DNA of 8,361 nt from Candidatus Saccharibacteria bacterium UBA4727 (GCA_002404195.1 DHJF01000027.1:16111-24471); one strand, 5' to 3'. Counted from the stretch's first letter, positions 1 to 6,092 are shown. Made by a program: numbers and translations. Notes: generated by a model not told the origin, from the sequence alone.

Positions 1-118
1 CCGCCAGAGCGTGCGGTACGACGCTTGCAGTCATACCAGCTGCTTGCAACAGGCGTACATAGTGCTCAGCTAGCCATGCGTCGTCTTCAACAATCAGAAT
101 AAAAGGAGTTTTGGTCAT
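1..118 (-). CDS. Response regulator, N-terminal part of receiver domain (cut by window edge)
   Basis: Only the first 39 codons are inside the window. They read MTKTPFILIVEDDAWLAEHY and onward, which is the start of a CheY-like receiver: a hydrophobic first strand (FILIVEDD) followed by the acidic pair that binds Mg2+ next to the phospho-acceptor. The phospho-accepting Asp, the switch Thr/Lys and any output domain lie beyond the left edge, so the output type is unknown. Its ATG (116-118) overlaps the TGA of the upstream histidine kinase as ATGA, a 4-bp overlap. No Shine-Dalgarno is visible before it, which fits translational coupling to the kinase. The overlap makes the two a likely cognate phosphorelay pair. 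The family call is secure; the name is not. Confidence 0.88.
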   Translation of the reverse strand, partial: MTKTPFILIVEDDAWLAEHYVRLLQAAGMTASVVPHALA

Positions 119-858
119 AATAAATTCAGCTGCGTCGAAGCATCAACATCAACATAAAACGTCGCGCCATCACGATGACGCGTGGCACCGATCGTACCGT
201 GCATCGCCTGGGCGAACTGACCTGCCACATACAGGCCGAGACCGCTACTTTGCGGTCGCATGTGCAGTGGCTGTATGCCTGTTCCTAATTGCGTCTGAAG
301 ACGGCGCCACATGTCGTTCGGCAGCGCAGGTCCATAGTCGCGCACGCCAAGCCGAATTTTCGCACCATGACTGTGCGTGCTCGCCCGCAGCTCAACGGGC
401 GCGTCTGAATCAGCGTAATGAAGCGCATTATCACCAAAATTTAACATAATTCGCCGTAATAAATCACGATTCGCCACGGCAAGAACCGACCGGCGCGACG
501 ACGACGAGACACGAATTTCACGGCCGCTCGCTTTGTAAAGTGGCGCCAGTTCATGCGCGACTTCTTCGCATAATTGCTGTGAATTCAACGGTTCAAGGTC
601 AAACAGACTATCTTCGAGTCGTGCCGAGCGGGATAAATCGGTCGTCAGGCGCAGCGCTCGCTCGCTCGTCAGTGTAATTTGGCGAATAATTCGCGCTGTT
701 TCGCGTGGATCGAGCGCACCAGTCTCTAGACTCAGTGCCAGTTGTCGCACCAAAGCCAGTGGTGACTTTAGCTCATGCGCAGCCGTCACAAAAAAAGATA
801 CGTCGCGAAAAAGTGACCCATCTTCACTATTATTCACCTGCCTGTTATCCCCATGCAT
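115..858 (-). CDS. Soluble sensor-less histidine kinase (HisKA + HATPase_c)
   Basis: This 247-residue protein is the partner kinase of the response regulator that overlaps its stop codon. The H-box is VTAAHELKSPLALVRQL with the phospho-accepting His at residue 28. The N-box is around residues 134-150 (N140 and N144 in LNFGDNALHYAD). The G1 region is DYGPALP at 174-180 and the G2 region is SSGLGLYVAG at 204-213. It autophosphorylates by family rule and should pass phosphate to the receiver Asp. There is no transmembrane segment, HAMP or PAS domain: only about 27 residues precede the His, so it is a bare kinase core and probably cytoplasmic. The second Gly of the canonical DxGxG G1 box is Ala178. 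A weak AGGCAG precedes the ATG, with an extended -10-like TGCTACACT about 10 nt upstream. Confidence 0.9.
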   Translation of the reverse strand: MHGDNRQVNNSEDGSLFRDVSFFVTAAHELKSPLALVRQLALSLETGALDPRETARIIRQITLTSERALRLTTDLSRSARLEDSLFDLEPLNSQQLCEEVAHELAPLYKASGREIRVSSSSRRSVLAVANRDLLRRIMLNFGDNALHYADSDAPVELRASTHSHGAKIRLGVRDYGPALPNDMWRRLQTQLGTGIQPLHMRPQSSGLGLYVAGQFAQAMHGTIGATRHRDGATFYVDVDASTQLNLL

Positions 859-868
859 ACTGCCTATT

Positions 869-877
869 AGTGTAGCA
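869..877 (-). promoter_or_regulatory. Candidate extended -10 promoter of the HK-RR pair
   Basis: Read on the minus strand, this is TGCTACACT, an extended -10 (TGn) followed by TACACT. It lies in the 39-bp gap between the upstream membrane protein and the kinase. The hexamer ends 10 nt before the kinase ATG, so transcription would start only a few bases before the ATG, giving a nearly leaderless message. No convincing -35 box is seen, which extended -10 promoters tolerate. The call rests on one motif, so it is tentative. Confidence 0.35.
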
Positions 878-897
878 CGGGGCGCAGCGATATTCGA

Positions 898-1557
898 CTA
901 GCTATTGAATTTGATTGTCTTAATTAAAGCATCGAAATCAGGCTTGAACGTATCAGCGTCGGTTCGAATCGTCACGGTTTTATCGCGAATTTTATAAATA
1001 ACTGCGGCGCCGCGGATACCATCGACGAATGACCCGTCAAATCGCGTCCCCGTTTTGCCATTTGCACTGGTTACATTAGAACTAAGTTGACCGCCCGTTA
1101 CGAGCCCGTCGTATTGCTGCAGGACGGTGTCATAATCTTGCTGCTCAATTGTCACACGCAGCGCATACTGCTGGTTACCAGTCACCGGTGGTACTGTCAC
1201 GGGGTTAAGGTACGCTGTAAACGCCCCGCCCTGCGTCACGTCAGCTGCCACATAGACGCTCCAGGTTTTGGGGTAGCTAAACGTCAAACGACCATAATCT
1301 TCTGGTCCGACGAACAAACGGTTTGGCGCCTTTTCTTGTTCAAAAAACTTCGCAGCGTCACTGTCGCCTTGTGTTTTTTTCGCCTCTGCCACCGCAAGGC
1401 TGACTTTATTATCAACATTCGTCTTCTGGTCCATGTAATTCAGATAAGCCCATACTGCCAACGAACCAGCTCCGAGTACTAAAATAATAAGGCCAATGAT
1501 TGCAATGAGTGAGCCGCTAATGCCGCCATTTTCAGAAGTACGGTGTGATAATATCAT
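898..1557 (-). CDS. Membrane-anchored protein of unknown function with extracytoplasmic domain
   Basis: A 219-residue protein. Residues 15-42 (from GSLIAIIGLI to about YM) form one strong transmembrane helix after a short N-terminus. A polar linker follows, then a domain from about residue 80 to the end with alternating beta-like strands, beginning LFVGPEDYGRLTFSYPKTWS. That 'FSYPKTW' type of segment recalls PsbP-like or generic small extracytoplasmic lipoprotein domains, but I cannot assign a function. No cysteine lipobox is present, so it is a membrane anchor rather than a lipoprotein. The frame stays open upstream to 1689, but that extension lies inside the preceding methyltransferase gene. 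The ATG at 1557 puts the helix near the N-terminus and sits exactly where a consensus promoter predicts the transcript to begin. Confidence 0.8.
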   Translation of the reverse strand: MILSHRTSENGGISGSLIAIIGLIILVLGAGSLAVWAYLNYMDQKTNVDNKVSLAVAEAKKTQGDSDAAKFFEQEKAPNRLFVGPEDYGRLTFSYPKTWSVYVAADVTQGGAFTAYLNPVTVPPVTGNQQYALRVTIEQQDYDTVLQQYDGLVTGGQLSSNVTSANGKTGTRFDGSFVDGIRGAAVIYKIRDKTVTIRTDADTFKPDFDALIKTIKFNS

Positions 1558-1563
1558 GGCGTT

Positions 1564-1592
1564 ATTATACTTACGCTTTCCCCTGCTGTAAA
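1564..1592 (-). promoter_or_regulatory. Consensus sigma70-type promoter giving a leaderless transcript
   Basis: On the minus strand the -35 is TTTACA (1587-1592, 5 of 6 bases of TTGACA), the spacer is exactly 17 bp, and the -10 is TATAAT (1564-1569, 6 of 6). Six bases (AACGCC) separate the -10 from the ATG of the membrane protein, so the expected start point, about 7 nt after the -10, is the A of the ATG at 1557. No Shine-Dalgarno could fit. The -35 and most of the spacer lie inside the last codons of the upstream methyltransferase gene, so this promoter makes the membrane protein independent of that operon. The motif is seen directly; the start point is inferred. Confidence 0.8.
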
Positions 1593-2089
1593 GGCTTAAA
1601 CGCATAAAGTCGAGAGGCGCCGAGCGTTTTTTCAGCCTCACGGCCGTGAAGCTCGCTGCCATACCCGACATACCAGAGCGTTCGCCCAAGTCGCGTCGCC
1701 TCGCGTTGCATTTTCGCAGTCATTTTCGGCATATCGCGCGACACCGCAAAACCATACACGACTGTAACGTCCGACGGCAGCGGCGCAATCCAAAAATCTT
1801 TCAAGAAAACTGTCACCCGGCTGTCATGACGCGACAAAAACCGTGCAATCAACACCAGTGCCGGGTTGAGCTCATAACCGACTGCCCGCGCACCGCGCTT
1901 GCTCGCCATTCGCAGTACGATGCCGTCGCCTGACCCGACATCCACCACTACGTCGGTGTCGCTGAGTGGATAGAGCTCATCAAATGCCTGGGCAATATCG
2001 GTGCGATGACTGGGTACGTATGGTGCACCGCGAAACACCACGAAACCAAATAACAGGACGACCGCCGCGAATAGCCAAAACAACAGCAT
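1571..2089 (-). CDS. Membrane-anchored SAM-dependent methyltransferase, FAM173/ATPSCKMT-like
   Basis: A 172-residue protein. Residues 1-19 (LLFWLFAAVVLLFGFVVF) form one transmembrane helix. The sequence GAPYVPS (21-27) follows, then a Rossmann-type methyltransferase core: motif I VVVDVGSGDG (47-56) and the acidic end of strand 2 in VGYELNP (E73), which binds the SAM ribose. The order of helix, 'VPS' motif and 'D-GSGDG' with 'GYELNP' resembles the FAM173 group of membrane-tethered protein lysine methyltransferases. The substrate cannot be read from the sequence, so lysine methylation is only a family-based suggestion. Its ATG overlaps the stop of xseB by one base (TAATG), so translation is probably coupled by termination-reinitiation. 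It is the last gene of the xse operon. Confidence 0.8.
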   Translation of the reverse strand: MLLFWLFAAVVLLFGFVVFRGAPYVPSHRTDIAQAFDELYPLSDTDVVVDVGSGDGIVLRMASKRGARAVGYELNPALVLIARFLSRHDSRVTVFLKDFWIAPLPSDVTVVYGFAVSRDMPKMTAKMQREATRLGRTLWYVGYGSELHGREAEKTLGASRLYAFKPLQQGKA

Positions 2090-2298
2090 TATTCTTGCTC
2101 GGCAAATTTGGCCTTAACGACCTCGATATTATTCTTGAGAGCCAACAAATCATGCTCAATCTCGGCTGCCATTTTTTCAGCCTCGCTGAATTTATCAAGC
2201 GCTTGTTCAAGCTCAAAATCATCACCATCAAACCAGGCGACCAGTTCACTCAACTTGGCTGTTTTTTCAGAAATAGTTGCATTATTTTTTACTGACAT
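2089..2298 (-). CDS. xseB: Exodeoxyribonuclease VII small subunit
   Basis: A 69-residue protein of typical XseB size. Its core, LSELVAWFDGDDFELEQALDKFSEAEKMA, matches the family pattern of LE-type residues, then 'ELEQAL..FEEG'-like helices forming an antiparallel coiled coil. Several copies of XseB coat the long C-terminal helices of XseA. The holoenzyme degrades single-stranded DNA from both ends to acid-soluble oligonucleotides and acts in the cytoplasm in repair. The start overlaps the end of xseA by 17 bp and has a strong Shine-Dalgarno, so it can initiate well by itself, which suits a subunit needed in excess over XseA. Confidence 0.92.
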   Translation of the reverse strand: MSVKNNATISEKTAKLSELVAWFDGDDFELEQALDKFSEAEKMAAEIEHDLLALKNNIEVVKAKFAEQE

Positions 2299-3382
2299 TT
2301 TGGACCTCCGCTTTTATTAATATGTCACTTTTTTCAATTTCAATCACACTGCCGACATCAATCATGCCTCGAATCAACGCATAGCCACGTTCCAAAACGC
2401 GCCGTGGATCAAGCTCGGTTAAAACGCGCTGCAAACTGCCGAGTTGCACCTCATAGTGCGCAACACGCCGGTCAACCGCCCGGAGGGCCAGCGCCAATTG
2501 ACTCTTCACCAGCGCGCGCTCGCCGGCAATCGCCTGCTCGGTTCGTGGCAATAACGACTGCACCTGTCCGCGTACGCGCCGAATAATTTCCGTACGGTCC
2601 GGCACTAGTAGTTGGGCTGCATTACTTGGCGTGGCGGCACGTACGTCAGCCACCATATCCGCCAAGCTCACGTCTACCTCGTGGCCTACGCCGACCAGTG
2701 TCGGCACCCGACTACCAGCGATCGCCCGCACCAGCAACTCATCGTTAAAGGCCGCCAAATCATCAGCGCTACCACCGCCACGAATAATTACAACCACTTC
2801 AGGCAAATCATCGCGTTCGTTGAAATAGCGCAAGGCTCGAATCATCTGATCGGGCGCGGCTTCACCCTGAACTTGCACATGCGCCACATCCACCCGTAAC
2901 CCGCCCCAGCGATCATTCAAAATTTTGACAAAATCAGCATAGCCAGCTGCCTGCGTGCTGCTTATCACCGCCACGTGTTGTGGCAAACCTGGCAGCGCTC
3001 GTTTGCGTTCGTCGGCGAATAATCCCTCTTTTTCAAGCTTCGCTTGCAAGAGCTCAAAACTCTTTTTCAAGCTGCCTTCGCCGCTTGGGCGAATCGCCTT
3101 GATAGTCAGGCTGAACTTTCCCCACTGCGTTAGTTTTGGCGTGGCCGTCACGATCACTTTCATGCCGTCTTCAATCGGCACGCGCAGCTGCCAGACCGTC
3201 ATGAAACAACCGACACTGGCGCCGGTATCTTTCAAATCAAAAAAGACGAACTTGCCCTGATTGACCTTAAAACTCGCTACCTCGCCTTCGATCGTCACCG
3301 ATGGGTACGCGTAGTCAAGCGTTTGATTGGTTAGCGCAATAAAGTCGCTAACACTAAGCCGTAGGTCGTTTTGGTTTTCCAT
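2282..3382 (-). CDS. xseA: Exodeoxyribonuclease VII large subunit
   Basis: The catalytic subunit of exonuclease VII, 366 residues from this start. It has an N-terminal OB-fold for single-stranded DNA (about 8-100; LSVSDFIALTNQTL, then IEGEVASFKVNQGKFVFFDLKD). The nuclease domain carries the family signatures AVISSTQAAGYADF (138-151), VVVIIRGGGSADDLAAFND (196-214) and VGVGHEVD (230-237), with RAATPSNAAQL after them. A long helical region then binds XseB, and the usual C-terminal segment DPRRVLERGYAL is at 325-336. It is somewhat shorter than the E. coli enzyme (about 450), mainly in the helical region. Neither ATG at 3382 nor one five codons upstream at 3397 has a Shine-Dalgarno; 3382 gives the smaller overlap (29 bp) with the preceding gene. 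The 3397 start would lie 6 nt after a TATTTT. Confidence 0.95.
   Translation of the reverse strand: MENQNDLRLSVSDFIALTNQTLDYAYPSVTIEGEVASFKVNQGKFVFFDLKDTGASVGCFMTVWQLRVPIEDGMKVIVTATPKLTQWGKFSLTIKAIRPSGEGSLKKSFELLQAKLEKEGLFADERKRALPGLPQHVAVISSTQAAGYADFVKILNDRWGGLRVDVAHVQVQGEAAPDQMIRALRYFNERDDLPEVVVIIRGGGSADDLAAFNDELLVRAIAGSRVPTLVGVGHEVDVSLADMVADVRAATPSNAAQLLVPDRTEIIRRVRGQVQSLLPRTEQAIAGERALVKSQLALALRAVDRRVAHYEVQLGSLQRVLTELDPRRVLERGYALIRGMIDVGSVIEIEKSDILIKAEVQNVSKK
2304..2309 (-). promoter_or_regulatory. Strong Shine-Dalgarno of xseB (GGAGGT)
   Basis: GGAGGT on the minus strand is 5 nt from the xseB ATG and lies inside the 3' end of xseA. It is the best ribosome binding site on the minus strand of this window and fixes the xseB start. 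It contrasts with the leaderless-type starts of the transcript-leading genes and should favour high XseB output relative to XseA. Confidence 0.8.
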
Positions 3383-4394
3383 ATTTGATAAGTGCATGTT
3401 GATAAAATAAATAGCCGAGGCCAATCGTACCGAGGAGTAGAATCACACGTGTCAGCACGATACCGGCAATCGCCGTTCCTTGGTCAAGTCCAGCCAGCGC
3501 CAAAAATCCGACCATAATCGCTTCGTAGGCACCAGCCCCGCCAGGGGTAATAACAAAAAAGCCAGCAATCGTCGCCACACCGTACGCAATCAAGATTGGT
3601 GCCGGATTAACGGGCTGACCCAACGCCCAGAATGTTACCCAAAACAGCAGCACATCAGCCGCCGTAAAGGCCAGCCCCCAGAGTATTGGCTTGAGCAGCA
3701 ATTTCTTGTCATGCTTCAGCGCTAAATAATCATGATGCATGTCGCTAAAAAATGTCTCGACCGTATCGTTCCGCAGGACGATCAGCTTGCGACCAAATGT
3801 CACCCGACGAACCGTCGCATTAGCCGTGCGCGTTATCCAGCTAGCAAAGCCTGCGGTTCGCTTGGCGCTGTTGAACAAATACATGCCGCCGACAATCACG
3901 CTCAGCATACCGCTAATAAGAAGCGAGCTCACCAAAATAATCCAGCGGTTAATGCCATTGTCGACTGTCACAATAAAAACGGCCACAATTAGCAACATAA
4001 TGAATGAAATAAATCCAGCTGCAAACCGCACCACTTGCGCCATCGTCGCGCGCCCTGGCGTCACGCCGTACTTGCCGAGTCGCCATGACATATACGAAAT
4101 ACCGCTGACACCACCACTAGGCAGCACGTGATTTACAAAGTTCATCTCAAGCGCCATCCGCGCCAAGCCCAACCCCGAAACTGCGTCAATCGCTTTTTTA
4201 CTGCGCAAATACGAGAAGATCATTTCACCGCCCGCAAAATAGGCAAATAGTTGCACTGGAATCAAGAGCGCCAATATCCAAAGGTTCACCTTTTCAAGCA
4301 ACACCCAGGCGTGATAAAGTTCGTGACGCGAAAAGTAAATAATAACGGCGATAACGACCAATGTGAAAACACTTAACCACGTGCGAAAATTCAT
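3354..4394 (-). CDS. Flippase-like integral membrane protein (UPF0104 / LPG-synthase TM domain family)
   Basis: A 346-residue polytopic membrane protein. Hydrophobic segments lie at about 5-21, 38-60, 122-144, 151-174, 236-257, 265-283, 293-315 and 317-331. Two conserved loops typical of the family are present: LPSGGVSG (91-98) and TPGGAGAYEA (283-292). The family (AglD/YbhN-like, LPG synthase transmembrane region) is linked to moving or modifying lipid-linked substrates at the membrane. There is no C-terminal soluble aminoacyl-transferase domain, so it is not a full MprF-type lysyl-phosphatidylglycerol synthase. The substrate is unknown. It heads the operon with xseA, xseB and a methyltransferase. 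Its ATG is 6 nt after TATACT on the minus strand, suggesting a leaderless message. Confidence 0.87.
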   Translation of the reverse strand: MNFRTWLSVFTLVVIAVIIYFSRHELYHAWVLLEKVNLWILALLIPVQLFAYFAGGEMIFSYLRSKKAIDAVSGLGLARMALEMNFVNHVLPSGGVSGISYMSWRLGKYGVTPGRATMAQVVRFAAGFISFIMLLIVAVFIVTVDNGINRWIILVSSLLISGMLSVIVGGMYLFNSAKRTAGFASWITRTANATVRRVTFGRKLIVLRNDTVETFFSDMHHDYLALKHDKKLLLKPILWGLAFTAADVLLFWVTFWALGQPVNPAPILIAYGVATIAGFFVITPGGAGAYEAIMVGFLALAGLDQGTAIAGIVLTRVILLLGTIGLGYLFYQHALIKYGKPKRPTA

Positions 4395-4400
4395 ACTCTT

Positions 4401-4410
4401 AGTATATACT
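4401..4410. promoter_or_regulatory. Palindromic shared -10 of a divergent promoter (AGTATATACT)
   Basis: The perfect 10-bp palindrome AGTATATACT gives the hexamer TATACT on both strands (plus 4405-4410, minus 4406-4401). The plus-strand copy ends 7 nt before the ATG at 4418 and the minus-strand copy 6 nt before the ATG at 4394. Both predicted start points therefore fall on or beside the start codons of two divergent genes, with the whole intergenic region only 23 bp. No strong -35 is found at 16-18 bp on either side (3 of 6 matches at best); such an element would have to lie inside the opposite coding sequence. Two-way transcription from symmetric -10 elements is a known bacterial phenomenon; its use here is inferred. 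Confidence 0.6.
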
Positions 4411-4417
4411 ATAAGGT

Positions 4418-5608
4418 ATGTATATTGCGATTTTAGGGCGACAACCCGCTCTCGGCATGGCCGAACTTGAACACCTGTACGGCAGCCAGAACACTCACTG
4501 GTTTTCCGACGACACTGCCACCGTCAGTACCGACTCTCTTTTTGTCGAACGACTTGGCGGCACCCAAAAAACTGGCCGCGTCGTTATCGAGCTGTCAAAC
4601 GGCGACTGGCAACGCGTCAGTATGAAAATCGTCCAAACCTATGCCAAAACCTGGGCAAACTTCGACGGCAAAATCACACTTGGTATCAGCGCCTACGGCT
4701 TTACGACCACCACGCGTGATATTCAAAAGACCGCCATTCTCCTCAAGCAAAAGCTCAAAAAGAACGATGTCAGCCTGCGCGTCATCCCCAACACCGACCT
4801 CGCGCTCAACACCGCCACCGCTCACCACAACAAACTTGGCCTGTCGCCAAATAAAGTCGAGCTGATTGTCGTCAAATCACCAAACGGCCGCATCGTCGTC
4901 GCCGAAAGCACCGGTGCGCAAAACATCACCGCTCTCGCCCGGCGCGACCAAGGCCGCCCAAAACGTGACGCCTTTGTTGGCATGCTGCCGCCAAAACTTG
5001 CCCTTATGATGGTCAACTTAGCCGTGCAGGCGTCGAGCCGAAAAGACGAACAAGACAGCGACAAAAAGCGCATCCTTGATCCTTTCTGCGGCACAGGTGT
5101 CATCTTACAAGAAGCTGCCCTCATGAACTACGCCGTGTACGGCACCGACCTCGTCGATAAAATGATTGCCTACACCACCGAAAACATCAAATGGCTAGGC
5201 GACTCACACGATCTTACTATCGACGCGACGCTCGCGGTTGGCGACGCCATGGATACGACATGGAAAGCACCGATCGACGCCGTCGTCTGCGAAAGCTACC
5301 TCGGCCAACCGTTTAGTGCGCCCCCCTCACCCGCCAAGCTCGACCAAGTCCGCAAAAATTGTAACCATATCATCAGTACCTTCTTGCAAAACATCGGCTC
5401 ACAGCTTGCGACCGGCACGCCACTCTGCGTTGCGATTCCCGCCTGGAAAGACATCAACGGTGGCTTTACTCACCTACCGCTTATCGACCAGCTCGCCAAA
5501 CTTGGCTACGCACACTACACGTTTACTAACATCGATGACAAAGAACTTCTCTACTACCGCGAAGACCAAGTCGTCGCCCGCGAGCTACTCGTCCTTGTTA
5601 AAAACTAA
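4418..5608 (+). CDS. THUMP/TRM11-like RNA (tRNA guanosine-N2) methyltransferase family protein
   Basis: A 396-residue protein in two parts. Residues 1-165 resemble a THUMP-type N-terminal region. Residues 171-396 are a Rossmann methyltransferase with the TRM11/Trm-G10 signature (RRDQGRPKRDAFVGMLPPKLA, 175-195), motif I LDPFCGTGVILQEA (220-233) and acidic residue D244 in VYGTDL. The C-terminus, from about LLYYREDQVV, also fits this family. Enzymes of this group methylate guanosine N2 in tRNA. The catalytic motif IV, normally (D/N)PP(Y/F), is here CESYLG (291-296), so the exact chemistry is uncertain. The ATG has no usable Shine-Dalgarno (AAGG is only 1 nt away) but lies 7 nt after TATACT, consistent with a leaderless transcript. 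Confidence 0.82.
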   Translation: MYIAILGRQPALGMAELEHLYGSQNTHWFSDDTATVSTDSLFVERLGGTQKTGRVVIELSNGDWQRVSMKIVQTYAKTWANFDGKITLGISAYGFTTTTRDIQKTAILLKQKLKKNDVSLRVIPNTDLALNTATAHHNKLGLSPNKVELIVVKSPNGRIVVAESTGAQNITALARRDQGRPKRDAFVGMLPPKLALMMVNLAVQASSRKDEQDSDKKRILDPFCGTGVILQEAALMNYAVYGTDLVDKMIAYTTENIKWLGDSHDLTIDATLAVGDAMDTTWKAPIDAVVCESYLGQPFSAPPSPAKLDQVRKNCNHIISTFLQNIGSQLATGTPLCVAIPAWKDINGGFTHLPLIDQLAKLGYAHYTFTNIDDKELLYYREDQVVARELLVLVKN

Positions 5609-5619
5609 TCCACTTACGC

Positions 5620-5648
5620 TTGCATTTTACCCACCCGTCTTCAATACT
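5620..5648 (+). promoter_or_regulatory. Weak candidate promoter for the 93-residue gene
   Basis: TTGCAT (5620-5625) is followed, with a 17-bp spacer, by AATACT (5643-5648; 4 of 6 bases of TATAAT). Transcription from here would start near 5655 and give a leader of about 70 nt containing the hairpins described separately. It is the best promoter-like pair in the 115-bp gap after the methyltransferase gene, but it is weak, and read-through from the upstream gene remains possible because no terminator follows that gene. Confidence 0.3.
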
Positions 5649-5669
5649 ACACATATTGCGTCAGAGCAT

Positions 5670-5702
5670 GTTTGATACCAAACGCTCCGCAAGGGACGTT
5701 TG
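5670..5702 (+). repeat. Overlapping, mutually exclusive hairpins in the 5' leader
   Basis: GTTTG (5670-5674) can pair with CAAAC (5679-5683) around an ATAC loop. The same strand segment, CAAACG (5679-5684), can instead pair with CGTTTG (5697-5702). The second stem can be lengthened inside by U-G, C-G and C-G pairs (after one C/A mismatch), closing on a GCAA tetraloop of the stable GNRA type. The two folds cannot coexist. No U-tract follows, so neither is a terminator. The leader lies just before the Shine-Dalgarno of the 93-residue gene. A regulatory role is an inference only. Confidence 0.4.
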
Positions 5703-5717
5703 CACTACAGAAGGGTT

Positions 5718-5731
5718 ACTGTCATGACAGT
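5718..5731. promoter_or_regulatory. 14-bp perfect palindrome over a start codon
   Basis: ACTGTCATGACAGT is a perfect inverted repeat centred on the start codon of the 93-residue gene. In DNA it could be an operator for a dimeric repressor. In RNA it has no room for an internal loop at the centre, so a hairpin would lose central pairs, leaving at most about five base pairs. Either form could limit initiation. The symmetry is seen directly; function is inferred and chance cannot be excluded. Confidence 0.35.
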
Positions 5732-6005
5732 CAACATACAGGTTGAGGCCTCGATTTGCAACCTCACACCCGAACGCCAACGGGCCTACGAAAAGATACG
5801 TGAGCAGATTGGCGCCATCCTGGCACAGGAAGATGGTCTGAACTTGGCGATGAACGCACTCATCGCCACCGGTCCCGAAACGACAACCACTGAGATGGAG
5901 CTTTGGCTGAAAGGTGTCGAGGACATCGACGCGCGTGACCTTGTCGGCTTCTGTCACGGCCCAGAGAGAGTTATCATCGTCGAGACAACCCTCGTCGACT
6001 CGTAG
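5724..6005 (+). CDS. Orphan 93-residue protein of unknown function
   Basis: I do not recognise this protein. It is soluble and acidic. A helical N-terminal half (TPERQRAYEKIREQIGAILA at 15-34, then LNLAMNALIATG) leads to TTTTEMELWLKGVEDIDARD (53-72), and a short strand-like end, VIIVETTLV, closes it. It has no transmembrane segment or signal peptide; two cysteines are present (C12, C77). The ATG at 5724 was chosen because AGAAGGG (5709-5715) precedes it by 8 nt; a TTG eight codons upstream lacks such a site. It has its own hairpin terminator immediately downstream, so it looks like a genuine single-gene unit rather than a random ORF. The palindrome around its ATG is listed separately. Confidence 0.7.
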   Translation: MTVNIQVEASICNLTPERQRAYEKIREQIGAILAQEDGLNLAMNALIATGPETTTTEMELWLKGVEDIDARDLVGFCHGPERVIIVETTLVDS

Positions 6006-6027
6006 CTACCCACCCGCAAACGTCTCT

Positions 6028-6050
6028 AGCCGCCCCAATGGGCGGCTTTT
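6028..6050 (+). terminator. Rho-independent terminator of the 93-residue gene
   Basis: AGCCGCCC (6028-6035) pairs perfectly with GGGCGGCT (6040-6047) around a CAAT loop and runs into a short T-tract (6047-6050). It lies 22 nt after the stop codon of the 93-residue gene and before the rpmA promoter, so it separates the two units. The U-run of only four makes it moderate. Confidence 0.75.
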
Positions 6051-6092
6051 GACATTCTCGGTCCAAAAAACCAATCCATGCCCGCCACCCTC

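Noticed and set aside
1558..1689. N-terminal extension of the membrane protein up to 1689
   Set aside because: It lies entirely within the preceding methyltransferase gene or the promoter, is rich in basic residues unlike the rest, and the promoter and transmembrane position support the ATG at 1557.
1980..2249. Open frame across xseB and the methyltransferase start
   Set aside because: Both real genes are recognised by family, so this frame is a by-product.
3383..3424. Longer xseA start at 3424
   Set aside because: It adds hydrophobic residues encoded by the overlapping end of the flippase-like gene and no ribosome binding site; 3382 or 3397 fits the family start better.
4595..4828. Long open frames on the opposite strand of the TRM11-like gene (also 4822-5124)
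   Set aside because: They are shadows of a clearly recognisable gene in a GC-rich reading frame, with low-complexity composition and no start signals.
5700..5723. TTG start for the 93-residue gene
   Set aside because: It lacks a suitable ribosome binding site and sits in the leader hairpin; the ATG at 5724 has AGAAGGG at 8 nt.
5661..5957. Antisense open frame over the 93-residue gene
   Set aside because: The plus-strand gene has a Shine-Dalgarno and a terminator in the right place; the antisense frame has neither.
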